Source of the DNA: Deltaproteobacteria bacterium
Lineage (GTDB): Bacteria > Bdellovibrionota_B > Oligoflexia > Oligoflexales > CAIYRB01
Direction: 5' to 3'
NCBI GenBank assembly: GCA_016874735.1
Contig: VGTI01000019.1
Location: 1-64,000 of the forward strand
Length of the DNA stretch: 64,000 nt
The translations under genes and the position numbers were made by a program. Shown in pieces: positions 45,047 through 54,319 of the stretch (the stretch's first letter is position 1; every line of letters begins with the position of its first letter). The notes beneath the pieces were generated by a model. That model did no database searches, was not told the DNA's origin, and saw only the letters and a list, made by a program, of their open reading frames with translations.

Positions 45047-46195
45047 CTACTGTGCCCGAGCGTACAGTTTTACAAAATCCTCGCGCGTCACAGGACGCGG
45101 GTTACTGCCGTGACAGGGATCTGCGACCGCAAAATCAAGTAGGGTATCCGTAGTCTTGGCACCAATGGCGGCCAGCCCCGATGGTAGTCCCACCTCTTTT
45201 TTGAGAGCAGCCAACCAGTCGATAAAGCCCTTGGCTAACGCCGCTTGATCCAACGACTTGATGCCGACCACTTGACCGAGTCGTGCCAAACGCTCCGGCA
45301 CTGCGCTGAGGTTAAATTCCATGCAGGCGTTGAGCATGAGCGCATTAGCAAGTCCGTGATGGGTATCATAGACCGTCGACAAGGCGTGGGCACAGGAGTG
45401 CGTCACACCGAGGCCTTTTTGGAAAGCAACTGCGCCCATAAGCGAGGCCTGCTGCATGCCTGCACGCGCTTCATAGTCGGTGGGGTTGCGTACTGCCTTG
45501 ACTAGATGCTGCGCCACGAGACGCACGCCTTCGAGGGCGATACCGTCGGCCATCGGATGGTTACCCTTAGCGAGGAACGCCTCAATATTATGCGTGAGGG
45601 CGTCAAAGCCAACTGCTGCCGTCACAGCAGCTGGTAGTCCATAGGTCAGCTCTGGATCAGCTAATACCAGCGGTGGTAGTAGCTTGGGATCAAAAATGAT
45701 CTTCTTCGCATGCGTATGGTCATCCGATACGACGGAAGAGCGACCGACCTCACTACCAGTGCCCGAGGTAGTCGGCACAGTAATCATAAATGGTACCGGT
45801 TGATCCACGGGTCGGGCGTCGGGCTTGCCGTCCTCATAGTCAAAGAGTTGCCCCGGATGATTCACCATCAGCGCGACGGCTTTACCCACATCGAGAGGGG
45901 CTCCGCCGCCAACGATCACCAAACTGTCGGCACCGTGCTCATGGTAGGCCTTGACCCCGCCCTTAACTTGGATCTCCGTAGGGTTACCAAAAACGCCCGC
46001 ATATACGGAAGGTATGAGCCCAGCTCGTTCTAAACTCGCGGCTAAATCTGTGATCATCGGTAGCGGCGCTAATGCCTTATCCGTAACGATGAGAGGACGC
46101 TTCAGACCACGCTGCTTCAATGCGTCTGGCGCCAATTTAATCGCTCCAGCACCGAATTTGATGATCGTCGGGTAGTTGTACTGGACAACAGCCAT
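45047..46195 (-). CDS. Iron-containing alcohol dehydrogenase
   Basis: A 382-residue group III alcohol dehydrogenase. TVPTTSGTGSEV binds NAD(P), GFDALTHNIEAF and VTHSCAHALS/HHGLAN carry the metal ligands (one Asp, three His expected). Substrates in this family are small alcohols and aldehydes. AAGGAG lies 8 bases before the ATG, 12 bases after the ligase gene. In place of the flavin-dependent amine oxidase (PuuB) of the standard putrescine cluster, this enzyme could oxidise a gamma-glutamylated amino alcohol to the aldehyde. That is inference. Confidence 0.92.
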   Translation of the reverse strand: MAVVQYNYPTIIKFGAGAIKLAPDALKQRGLKRPLIVTDKALAPLPMITDLAASLERAGLIPSVYAGVFGNPTEIQVKGGVKAYHEHGADSLVIVGGGAPLDVGKAVALMVNHPGQLFDYEDGKPDARPVDQPVPFMITVPTTSGTGSEVGRSSVVSDDHTHAKKIIFDPKLLPPLVLADPELTYGLPAAVTAAVGFDALTHNIEAFLAKGNHPMADGIALEGVRLVAQHLVKAVRNPTDYEARAGMQQASLMGAVAFQKGLGVTHSCAHALSTVYDTHHGLANALMLNACMEFNLSAVPERLARLGQVVGIKSLDQAALAKGFIDWLAALKKEVGLPSGLAAIGAKTTDTLLDFAVADPCHGSNPRPVTREDFVKLYARAQ

Positions 46196-46207
46196 GAAAA
46201 CTTCTCC

Positions 46208-47566
46208 TTAGATGATTTCGAAGTAGCGCTTAAGTTCCCAGTCAGTGATTGCCTTCTGATACTGCTGCCATTCCCACATACGCGTTGCCGCATAATGATC
46301 GACAAACTTATCGCCAAAGAGCTCGCGAGCGATCGCTGACTTGGCAAAGGCTTCGGTAGCCTCAGCCAGGTTACGGGGGAGACGTGTCGCATGCTTAGCC
46401 AAATAGCCACTACCCTGAGTCATAGGCTCAGTTAGTTCGAGTTTGTTCTCAATGCCGTAGAGACCTGCGGCGATGGCCGCTGCAATACCAAGATAAGGAT
46501 TGATATCAGCTCCACCAATGCGGAGCTCAAGGCGCGTCGATTTTTCGCTACCCGGAATGACCCGCATACAGACCGTCCGGTTGTCACGCCCCCAGGTTAC
46601 GCGTGTCGGTGCCCAGAAGCCCTCTACCAGACGTTTATAGCTATTTACCGTCGGCGCAAAGAGCGGCAAGATTTCCGGAAGACAGCGCATTTGACCTGCC
46701 AGGTAGCTCTTAAACGTGGCGCTCATGCGCAGTGGATCCGTCGCGTCGTAAAACAAATTGACGTTGTCCGCATTACGCAAACTCTGATGCAAGTGACCAC
46801 TGCAGCCCGGCAGTTGGTTATTCCACCGCGCCATGAACGATGCTGTGAAGCCAAAACGGTTGGCGATCTCTTTCGCCCCTGCCTTAAAAAGCACCGCACG
46901 GTCAGCCGACTCCAAGGCCTCGGCCGCGACTATGGCTGCCTCGTAGACGCCGGGACCCGTCTCGGTATGAAGACCCTCGATCGGCACATCGAATTCGCCC
47001 ATCTGATCGTACAGTGCGTTAAAAAACTCTCGCTCATAACCTGAGCGCATCAGTGAGTAGCCAAACATCCCTGGAGTCAACGGCTCGGGCCTCGCGTGAC
47101 CCTTCTCCGCTAGAGTTAGCGGGGTCTCGCGGAAGTTGAACCACTCAAACTCCACACCAACCATGGGATACATGCCTGCGACCTCGGCCTGCGCCAAGAT
47201 CTGCTTGAGGAGCTGCCGTGGACAGATGGCCAAGGGCCGGTCCTGATCATCGACAAAATCGCCGAGGAAGAACGGCATATTTTGATCCCAAGGAATCGTC
47301 CTGAAAGTCGAGAGATCCAGGTTGACCTTGGCGTCGGGATAGCCGGTATGCCACCCCGTGTACTCAACATTGTCATAGGCTTGATCGGAGCTGTCCCAGC
47401 CGAAGACCACGTTGCAAAAGCCAAATCCAGACTCAGCTGCACTCAAAAATTTATCGACGTGCATCACTTTGCCGCGCAGGACGCCGTCAAGATCGGTGAT
47501 GGCAACTTTGACTTTGGTCGCTTCTGATCGGCGAATCTGCTTGATAACGTCTTCCGGCTTACTCAT
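46208..47566 (-). CDS. Glutamine synthetase-family gamma-glutamylamide synthetase (PuuA/GlnA4-like)
   Basis: A 452-residue ATP-dependent ligase of the glutamine synthetase fold. It shows VGVEFEWFNF, TETGPGVYEAAI, GCSGHLHQSL, SYKRLVEGFWAP and RIGGADINPYL. These blocks and the length (PuuA is 472) place it with gamma-glutamyl-amine ligases rather than housekeeping glutamine synthetase. It should join glutamate to an amine; the amine cannot be read from sequence. Start 47566 has GGGGA about 9 bases upstream; the frame to 47602 is rejected. It is the first gene of the seven-gene unit. Confidence 0.9.
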   Translation of the reverse strand: MSKPEDVIKQIRRSEATKVKVAITDLDGVLRGKVMHVDKFLSAAESGFGFCNVVFGWDSSDQAYDNVEYTGWHTGYPDAKVNLDLSTFRTIPWDQNMPFFLGDFVDDQDRPLAICPRQLLKQILAQAEVAGMYPMVGVEFEWFNFRETPLTLAEKGHARPEPLTPGMFGYSLMRSGYEREFFNALYDQMGEFDVPIEGLHTETGPGVYEAAIVAAEALESADRAVLFKAGAKEIANRFGFTASFMARWNNQLPGCSGHLHQSLRNADNVNLFYDATDPLRMSATFKSYLAGQMRCLPEILPLFAPTVNSYKRLVEGFWAPTRVTWGRDNRTVCMRVIPGSEKSTRLELRIGGADINPYLGIAAAIAAGLYGIENKLELTEPMTQGSGYLAKHATRLPRNLAEATEAFAKSAIARELFGDKFVDHYAATRMWEWQQYQKAITDWELKRYFEII

Positions 47567-47683
47567 CAGCGTGAATCCCCATCGGCATGGACGTGGCTGC
47601 AATGCTTTATGTGACTGCGATCATAATGGAGGCGGGGAAAATATAAAACAATGATCGCAATCCATGAGGTCAACCGACCGATC

Positions 47684-48622
47684 CTAACCGGCGATGAGAG
47701 CGCCCGACCAGAGCTGCGTCGGCAAGCCCAACTCACAGCCACGATCGGTACCTAAGAATTGCTTGCCGCCCCAGGTGAAGGCCTTACTCTCACTCTGGAC
47801 TGTGATCGGCATTAGTTTTGGCTCCGCCTGACCATCGAGGCGCAAATAGATGAGAGGCTGGCCGGCACCACTGTAGGCCTCCCAGGTACCGCTGATAAGC
47901 GTACCGTCGGCAGTTTCCAGTACCGAATTGCCTGTAAGGCCCGTCTGTTTATATGCCATACGGCCCGTGCAGAGCCAAACCAACTGCCGACCGACAGTGC
48001 CACTAGAGGCACTAGCTGTGCCGGCAAAAGACCACTCACCGATGGCCAAATATTGCCGCGTCGGCAGGCTCGGTGCGAACGTCGTGAATCTGACGGACGC
48101 CACTGCGGCAGTAAACCGCGCCTGCAACGTGGCGCTGTCACCACCCGTGCCCCAAACCAGAAGCTTAACACCCCCAAATCCAGTCTGATCATAGCTATCA
48201 CGGGGCAACGCCGCGACTATGGCAGTGACAGTCTTACCGCTCTCGGCTGTTCCCTCGTAGGTGCGCTTACTGCCCTTACCTGCAGCTGCTATGAGCTCCG
48301 ATGCGGCACCAACGGCAGAAAGTGTGGCTCGCTCGCTTAAGGTCTCATTGTCACCCAGTACGGTCGCCAGTGTAGCGGTTGTAAGAGACACCTGGTAGCG
48401 AAGTACGACGCCCTCATCACCAGTCGATGATACCCATGTCATCGACGTTCCTGTGCTGCTGCGCGACTCAAGCCCCGAAGGTGTCGAGAACGCGACGCCA
48501 AGACCCGACAAGTCGGCGACACCAGCCGTCCAAGAGTCACCACCAGTGCCGCTATCACTCTTGCCACCACCGCACGACAAGGTGAACGCCACGACCATGG
48601 ATCTGAGGATTAATCGGGACAT
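47684..48622 (-). CDS. Lipoprotein of unknown function
   Basis: A 312-residue lipoprotein with leader and LSCGGG lipobox followed by a Gly/Ser-rich linker. The mature part looks beta-rich with a duplicated arrangement: an N-terminal half of about 160 residues and a C-terminal half with cysteines at VWLCTG and RGCEL. I recognise no domain. The start has GGAG 5 bases upstream. It lies upstream of the ligase operon on the same strand, with a 117-base gap, so read-through is possible but there is no functional link. Confidence 0.78.
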   Translation of the reverse strand: MSRLILRSMVVAFTLSCGGGKSDSGTGGDSWTAGVADLSGLGVAFSTPSGLESRSSTGTSMTWVSSTGDEGVVLRYQVSLTTATLATVLGDNETLSERATLSAVGAASELIAAAGKGSKRTYEGTAESGKTVTAIVAALPRDSYDQTGFGGVKLLVWGTGGDSATLQARFTAAVASVRFTTFAPSLPTRQYLAIGEWSFAGTASASSGTVGRQLVWLCTGRMAYKQTGLTGNSVLETADGTLISGTWEAYSGAGQPLIYLRLDGQAEPKLMPITVQSESKAFTWGGKQFLGTDRGCELGLPTQLWSGALIAG

Positions 48623-48813
48623 AATTACTCCGATCTTTTAATACGGCATGTGCTAGGTGTCGCACGCAATTACTATAGTCGGAGTGCGCGACCTGTGGCA
48701 ACGCGGTACGGGTCGGCCGCGCGTCATCGATTGATCAATGGACGGTAATTTCCGTATATAGGTGAGTACAAGGTCGGTATCAAAATTTAAGCATATCAGT
48801 CGCGGATAAGTTC

Positions 48814-49833
48814 ATGATTTACAGTAACCATATCGCTAACACACTAAAATCGCTCGGTGCGGACCTCGGCGCTCCTCGGCAAATAGCTCAGGCCGTGCTG
48901 AAGTTATCGGATCACTATATAAACCATCCGGATGCGGCCACTCCTTGGCACACCGAATGGGCCAAGATCGCTTATGTGGCTTACTATTTTCCGCTGAATT
49001 ACACGCGGGTAGCGGGAGTGCTGCGCGCCGGGCTCGGGCAGAATTTTTGGCAGGGTTTGACTTCGTTCTCTGATTTTGGCAGCGGCCTGGGGACCGTGCC
49101 GTTAGCGATTGCAGACATGCTACCGGGTCAGTTTGAGCGCGGTCTGGCCGTCGAATCATCTCCGGCGACAGAAAATCTTTACCGCCAACTCGCATTATCG
49201 CACGTGGCGCATCCCAAACTCAGCTGGGCAACTAAGTTGACACCGGTGCCTGAGGCGTCGGGTCACTTAACGGTATTTTCGTTCTCACTAACCGAACTCC
49301 CGGAATTACCCAAGGCTGCCCTCGCCAGTGAGGCGCTAGCCATTATTGAACCGGCCACAAATCAGGACGGACGGCGTTTAATGCAGCTCCGCGCCAATTT
49401 ACTTGCCAATGGCTGGTATGCCTGGGCACCGTGCACCCACCAAGAGGCGTGCCCACTACTGGTAGATTCCGCGAGAGACTGGTGTCACGACCGCGTCACT
49501 TGGGAGGCGCCTGATTGGTTTTTGGCGATTGAGGAGCATCTTCCCATACGCAACCGCACGCTCACCCATAGCTATCTGCTCCTGCGTCGGCAGCCTCCCC
49601 CAGCGGCGCCTTACCCCACGGCGCGCTTGACCGGTGACCTCCAGCGCCAAAAAGGTGCCTCTAAGCAGATGGTCTGCCGCGGACCTAAACGCGAATTCTT
49701 GAGCTGGCAGCATAAGCACGGAACGCCGCCCGCATGGCCGCGTGGATCTCTAGTGCGCCTAGCGGCAGATATTGAGACCAAGAGTAACGAACTTAGACCT
49801 ACACCCGACCAGTGTGAGCTGATCGGATGCTGA
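48814..49833 (+). CDS. Rsm22-like (METTL17-type) methyltransferase
   Basis: A 339-residue SAM-binding protein. SDFGSGLGTVPLAIADM is the SAM motif, and the C-terminal half has APCTHQEACPLL and DWCHDR, the Cys/His cluster known from the Rsm22/METTL17 family (now thought to hold a 4Fe-4S cluster), with a later cysteine in QMVCRGPKR. Family members are tied to small ribosomal subunit assembly in mitochondria and to the bacterial ribosome. The exact methyl target is unclear. It appears as a single gene followed by a long hairpin. Confidence 0.85.
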   Translation: MIYSNHIANTLKSLGADLGAPRQIAQAVLKLSDHYINHPDAATPWHTEWAKIAYVAYYFPLNYTRVAGVLRAGLGQNFWQGLTSFSDFGSGLGTVPLAIADMLPGQFERGLAVESSPATENLYRQLALSHVAHPKLSWATKLTPVPEASGHLTVFSFSLTELPELPKAALASEALAIIEPATNQDGRRLMQLRANLLANGWYAWAPCTHQEACPLLVDSARDWCHDRVTWEAPDWFLAIEEHLPIRNRTLTHSYLLLRRQPPPAAPYPTARLTGDLQRQKGASKQMVCRGPKREFLSWQHKHGTPPAWPRGSLVRLAADIETKSNELRPTPDQCELIGC

Positions 49834-49840
49834 GAGTGAT

Positions 49841-49904
49841 TTTTATCCTAAGTGCCTTATATCTCCGCCGTGAACGACGGAGTTTTACGGCACTTAGGAT
49901 AAAA
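49841..49904. other. Long perfect inverted repeat with inner hairpin
   Basis: TTTTATCCTAAGTGCC at 49841-49856 pairs perfectly with GGCACTTAGGATAAAA at 49889-49904 (16 bp), and the 32 bases between fold into a second stem (CTCCGCCG with CGACGGAG, 8 bp with one G-T pair, loop TGAA). It is 8 bases after the Rsm22-like stop codon. No U-run follows in either direction beyond the stem itself, so it may be an atypical terminator or a MITE/REP-like insertion. Confidence 0.85.
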
Positions 49905-50106
49905 TTTCGAGTTCGAGCTCACGCCTACTCTTAAATACCGTCCGACCGAGGGCTATTAGACTGCTGGAAATGCAGCAGATTTCGCTGCTCATTACTGAAC
50001 AGACTGGCACGTTTGATGCATTGCGCAGATTAAAGCGGCTGCTGAACCTTTTTTGTGTTCAGTCGCGAATCACGAGTTAACCAAAAAATGAGGCGAGGAT
50101 GTCATC

Positions 50107-50460
50107 ATGAGAAAATTGCTTTTAGGTGCGGCATTACTGACCGGACTCACCACGGAAGCCAGTGCAATTGGCTGGAACTGCACTAACAGATGGGGCGGCA
50201 ACTATAAGTTCACGGCTTTTGGGGGCGGCGGTTCTATCGAATACGAGGGCCCGACAAATGCCATAGATGTAGCCGCAGGGATACGCAAAAACCTTTGGGG
50301 CAGCTGGTGGAATTTAGACATTGGTCGCCATTTTGAGTTCGCTGTGCCCGGCTTTAGCTACAGTTGTAACTCATGGAACGGTGGGCATGACTATTGGTGC
50401 GATGGTACTGGCGGGAACGAAGGTGTCGAGCTGCAGAACTGCTACGGAAGGCCTTTCTAA
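50107..50460 (+). CDS. Small secreted Trp/Gly/Cys-rich protein
   Basis: A 117-residue protein with a signal peptide (to about EASA). The mature 97 residues have five cysteines (NCTN, YSCN, YWCD, QNCY and similar) and many Trp, Gly and aromatic residues, which suggests a small disulfide-bonded secreted protein. GAGG lies before the ATG. It is of the same general kind as the secreted protein at 33393 but I cannot align them confidently. No function is suggested. Confidence 0.7.
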   Translation: MRKLLLGAALLTGLTTEASAIGWNCTNRWGGNYKFTAFGGGGSIEYEGPTNAIDVAAGIRKNLWGSWWNLDIGRHFEFAVPGFSYSCNSWNGGHDYWCDGTGGNEGVELQNCYGRPF

Positions 50461-50659
50461 TTCAATGACAAAGTGCCTTGAGTATGTGAGCGCGATCTAG
50501 CTCCATCAGACGTACATCGATGACTGGTGCTGCGGACAATTGCGGAAGGTACCCTCAAGACCAAAGGCAACGTAGCAAGGTCAGAGATACGTCTGCACGA
50601 TCGAAGATTCTCTAATAAGAGCGATGGTAAGCGTCACGACTTAATGAGCCTCAAAATAT

Positions 50660-51040
50660 CTGACCTTAATTACGCACTGATCTGATGATCACCTCTAGCG
50701 TCTGGATGCGTAGTTACGATACCTACGCCAGTAGATTTTTTACGGACTGAGCTCTTTCCGCGAAAACTTTAGGCATCGACAGAAATTTTAGATAATTAAC
50801 ATAGGCGATCCCCGTATAGGTGACAGGCACGTATCTGCATCCACGCCGGATGAGCCACAATGTCCACCAGGCGGCGAATGAGGCTGATATGAGGCCTCGC
50901 CCCATGCGAGAGGTGAAGGCCGAGGGAACTATGTGACGATAAAGGATGTCTTCATCGCGGTAGTAATTTGGGGCGTAGGCTGCAAAGGCGCGCTTTGATT
51001 GCGCGTAAGCCTCAGCAGCCAAATATATTGGACGAGGATT
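50660..51040 (-). pseudogene. Truncated copy of the desaturase/SDR fusion gene
   Basis: The minus-strand frame from about 51019 to 50723 reads AEAYAQSKRAFAAYAPNYYRDEDILYRH and further, almost identical to the C-terminal 90 residues of the full-length gene at 61486-62775. The 5' part (hydroxylase domain and most of the dehydrogenase) is missing. Near the end, an AAAAAAT run changes the frame compared with the intact copy, so the last about 20 residues are lost. DNA similarity continues past the stop into 50660-50722. This is a 5'-truncated, frameshifted duplicate. Confidence 0.88.
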
Positions 51041-51243
51041 CTGCCGAGCGGAGATGAGCGAATACCGAGCCAAAGTTTTCCAATAGTAAGTTCATCACTA
51101 CCCTAGACTACGTCTGCATTGGCATGGGCGGCATAGTCTGAGCTCCGGTCGTCGTTTGGCCCATGATCACTGCAGTTATCGGTATGGTTACCGTATAAAG
51201 CGTGCCGGTATAAGTGACAGACTGAGCTGGCGGCGGCTCTGGA

Positions 51244-52551
51244 TTATAAGTGCAGGTGGCGGATGAAGTCATGAGGCTGCAGGTGTAATATCCCGGCGGC
51301 ATCGTAGCGCCGCGTGTCGACCGTAACGACGAGCTTTTCTCCTTCGTGCCGCCCCAGTTTGGAGAAATTGCCGAACTCACGTAGGTAGGCGGTGTTGTCC
51401 AGCATGGGATCACCGATGTTCCATGCTACTTGTACGAACAGCACTCGCTGGCCTCGAGTTGCCATGAAATCAATTTCAAAAGACTTACCCTGGTGATACC
51501 CGTGATAGGTTTGTACCTCAAACTGCGCTCGCCTGAGTTCGTTGTAAATGACGTTCTCCAAAAGTCGGCCGAGGTTGTTCCTTGCGTCATAAGCAAAGCC
51601 ATGATCGCCAAGATAATATTTGTGTTCCGCCTTTCTCAATAGATCGCTGGTTCGAGCGGAATAGACCGCGGCTCGATCGATCCAATAGACGTTTTGCAAC
51701 CATTGCAGGTGATCGCGAACCGTCGCCTCAGTCGTCCTGGCACCAGCTCCCTTGAGTTGCTCAGTGACGCGCTTGATAGATAGCTGGGTACCATAGGTTT
51801 GTCGGCTGTAATTGACTATGCGATCCACTAGATCCGTGTCTGCTTGATAGCGATCGATTACGTCCTTTTTAACCGTTGAATGGCGAATCTGGGTAAGAAG
51901 GTTGGCTCGTGCGTGGATGTCGGGAGCCAGCACCGCCTCGGGCATCCCTCCAACCTCCAGATACTCTGCAAACGCGGTTGGCTGATCCGGTGACAGGCCG
52001 CGTGCTGTGCAGAATTCGTCGAACCCAAACGGGAAAACATGCAGCAAATAGTAGCGACCGCGTAGCTCATTCGGTAGATCGTCAGACAGCACTTGGGAGT
52101 TAGAGCCAGCTATGACGACCTTATAACTTTTCTTCGGATGCTCGAGTAGGCTGGCGACGAGCTGCTGCCAGCCTTCGAGTTCTGTCACTTCATCGATGAT
52201 CAAGTAGCGACGCTTTTGGCCATGGCTGGCAACCTCTGTTTCCCATGCGGCAAGAACCCTCTTAAATTCCTTGCCAGACTTTAACGGGCTCAAATCATCT
52301 AGGAAGAAATTGAGGTAGAGAATGTCTTCCGGTGGCACGCCTTGGGCAGTCAAAATATCGATATATTGACGAAGAATGTAGCTCTTACCGGAGCGGCGCT
52401 GGCCCGATACGACAATGAGAGCATCAGTTTTAGTAAACGACTGCAGCGAGCTCAGGTAGTAGCTTCGGGATATTCCTCGCGCCGCCCGCTCTCCGGGTTG
52501 CCAGAAGTTAAACGGCCGCAATAGTTCGAGATTTGCTAGGTTCTTAGCCAA
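51244..52551 (-). CDS. AAA+ ATPase with DUF4143 (first copy)
   Basis: A 435-residue cytoplasmic ATPase of the ATPase-DUF4143 family. Walker A is SGQRRSGKSYI and Walker B is RYLIIDEV. A sensor-like GSNSQVLS follows. The C-terminal half has a winged-helix-like region (KRVTEQLKGAGARTTEATVRDHLQWL) and a DUF4143 domain ending in a nuclease-like core (FEIDFMATRGQ, FVQVAWN). Members are common in mobile or defence-rich DNA; function is unproven. TTG start at 52551 with GAGG 5 bases before it. A second family member lies 460 bases away. Confidence 0.87.
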   Translation of the reverse strand: MAKNLANLELLRPFNFWQPGERAARGISRSYYLSSLQSFTKTDALIVVSGQRRSGKSYILRQYIDILTAQGVPPEDILYLNFFLDDLSPLKSGKEFKRVLAAWETEVASHGQKRRYLIIDEVTELEGWQQLVASLLEHPKKSYKVVIAGSNSQVLSDDLPNELRGRYYLLHVFPFGFDEFCTARGLSPDQPTAFAEYLEVGGMPEAVLAPDIHARANLLTQIRHSTVKKDVIDRYQADTDLVDRIVNYSRQTYGTQLSIKRVTEQLKGAGARTTEATVRDHLQWLQNVYWIDRAAVYSARTSDLLRKAEHKYYLGDHGFAYDARNNLGRLLENVIYNELRRAQFEVQTYHGYHQGKSFEIDFMATRGQRVLFVQVAWNIGDPMLDNTAYLREFGNFSKLGRHEGEKLVVTVDTRRYDAAGILHLQPHDFIRHLHL

Positions 52552-53014
52552 ATCGGCCTCAGTTTTGTGAGGGGCGAGTAGATATTTACAATACTAAATC
52601 AGAAGATTTAACGCAATATAAAAATTCATCTTGAATCTCTTTGGGTATTCTAGTGAGTATTTTTGATGCATGTAAAGCTTTCTCGAGATATTTCATGCAC
52701 TAATTAATCACTCACCGTCGAATTAGCAGCGTCGATTGGTGGTAAAATCGCGTTTGGCTATAATGCCGGTTCAGTTTTCAGCGTTTAACCCGGCCTTAAA
52801 AAAAATTCGATTAAGCAATGTAGAAACTAGATCGAGCGGTGTCGGTATAACGGAACTGATTCAGGAAGACCGGCGAAGATGATCTGCACACTAGACGCAA
52901 GTGCTGCGATTGAAGTCTTTTTAAAAAGACCCAGGTCTAATGGCAAAGCAGGATTTTTGAGTTAATTCGCCCAAAAAATATAAACCAAACGTCATCTAGG
53001 AAAAGTCGCCTGCG
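52552..53014. other. AT-rich intergenic region with IS91-like fragment
   Basis: About 460 bases between the two minus-strand ATPase genes. The main content is the transposase fragment at 52709-52771. The rest is AT-rich, with no gene or clear terminator. Confidence 0.5.
52709..52771 (+). mobile_element. Fragment of IS91-like transposase gene (copy A, 5' piece)
   Basis: About 60 bases, matching 58283-58345 closely (ATTAGCAGC(G/A)TCGAT..., then GG(T/C)AAAATCGC and TAATGCCGG). The frame corresponds to the part of the transposase reading LAAS-x-x-GKIAFG. The rest of this copy seems to resume only at 54320. Confidence 0.7.
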
Positions 53015-54169
53015 TTAAAGCGGCACGGCCTCAATTCCTGGTCCCAAAGCACGAGCGATCTCTCCTGGGTAGATCACCTGCAGCTGACTGAGGCCTAGCG
53101 ACTCCATGGCTACCTTCATAGAGCGCGTGACTCGAGGTTCGAGAGTGTATTTGATTTCGAATCCTCGTAAATCCTGACCTTCCGCCACTACGAGATCAAG
53201 CTCGCACTGGCCGTGGACTCCCCAGAAGAAACAATCATCGGCTCGCCAGCCGTGGCGCCTGATCAATTCCTCAAGGGCAAAGCCCTCCCAAGATGCGCCG
53301 AGCATAGGGTGAACCGCCAAGTCTGCAGCGGTTGTGACATTGATCAGCCTGTGCAGTAGGCCGGAATCGCGCAGATAAATTTTCGGCGATTTCACCTGTC
53401 GCTTAGCAATATTTGTATGCCAAGGATTGAGGCGTCGCAGCATAAAGGTATCGACAAGAATATCGATGTACCGCTTAACCGTGGTCTGCGACAAATCAAG
53501 TGAGTTGGCAAGCTCGGCCAAATTGGCTGTCTGTCCGTGGTAATGCGTGAGCATAGTCCAAAGTCGTCGCATGACAGTGGGCGGTGCACTTAGGCCAAGC
53601 ATGGCTAAGTCTCGCTCGAGAAATGACCGGATATACTGCTCGCGCCAGTCTGCACTAGCACGGTCATTGGATGCCAAGAAGGACAATGGATAACCACCTC
53701 GCAACCAGAGATTTGGCAAGGCCTCGTGCCCGACCTCACCCAGAGCAAATGGCGTCACGTCGATATACTTGATCCTACCAGCCAGTGTTTCCGCACCCTG
53801 CCGGACTAGATCGGGCGCAGCACTGCCTAGAATGAGGAAGTGCGCAGGTCTATCATCACGATCAGCGAGCACCCGTAGAAGCGGGAATAAGTTGTTCTGC
53901 CGCTGAATCTCGTCGATCACCACCAGGCCTCGAAGTCCCGCTAGTGCCAGCTTGGGTTCGCTTAGGCGCAGCAAAGACTCTGGATCTTCGAGGTCGAAGT
54001 AGTTGCTGACTTGCTCTGCCTTGGGTACCGTCGCCTTAAACACAGACCTCGCAAGTGTAGTCTTGCCCGATTGGCGCGGTCCGAGTAGTGCGACTACCGG
54101 ATAGGCCGCGACAGCCTCGTTAACAGCCGTGATTAACTCTTTACGATCAATTAGTTGCGGTAGATTCAT
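53015..54169 (-). CDS. AAA+ ATPase with DUF4143 (second copy)
   Basis: A 384-residue ATPase-DUF4143 protein. Walker A is LLGPRQSGKTTLA, Walker B GLVVIDEIQ, and a sensor region GSAAPDL follows. A winged-helix-like region (LAELANSLDLSQTTVKRYIDIL) and a C-terminal nuclease-like module (CELDLVVAEGQDLRGFEIKYT) complete the usual order. Start 54169 has GGGGA 5-6 bases before it and is preferred to the GTG at 54181. It is bracketed by two pieces of an IS91-like transposase gene (52709-52771 and 54320-54715), so it may have been carried or captured by that element. Confidence 0.88.
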   Translation of the reverse strand: MNLPQLIDRKELITAVNEAVAAYPVVALLGPRQSGKTTLARSVFKATVPKAEQVSNYFDLEDPESLLRLSEPKLALAGLRGLVVIDEIQRQNNLFPLLRVLADRDDRPAHFLILGSAAPDLVRQGAETLAGRIKYIDVTPFALGEVGHEALPNLWLRGGYPLSFLASNDRASADWREQYIRSFLERDLAMLGLSAPPTVMRRLWTMLTHYHGQTANLAELANSLDLSQTTVKRYIDILVDTFMLRRLNPWHTNIAKRQVKSPKIYLRDSGLLHRLINVTTAADLAVHPMLGASWEGFALEELIRRHGWRADDCFFWGVHGQCELDLVVAEGQDLRGFEIKYTLEPRVTRSMKVAMESLGLSQLQVIYPGEIARALGPGIEAVPL

Positions 54170-54319
54170 GAAATTCCCCACTTTAACTGGATAATTTCAC
54201 GAATAGCGATAGAAGTCAATTATTCTAGGATGTTGAATGCTTTTCCAGGACAATCAGCGGTCAACTCCATTTCGGTTCGAGGTCAAAAAACAGACAATTT
54301 TCGGGGCCGATCAGGCAAC

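Noticed and set aside
51108-51413. 101-codon minus-strand frame overlapping the 3' end of the first DUF4143 ATPase.
   Set aside because: More than half overlaps a well supported gene in another frame. The Thr/Pro-rich part beyond it looks protein-like, but there is no start of its own.
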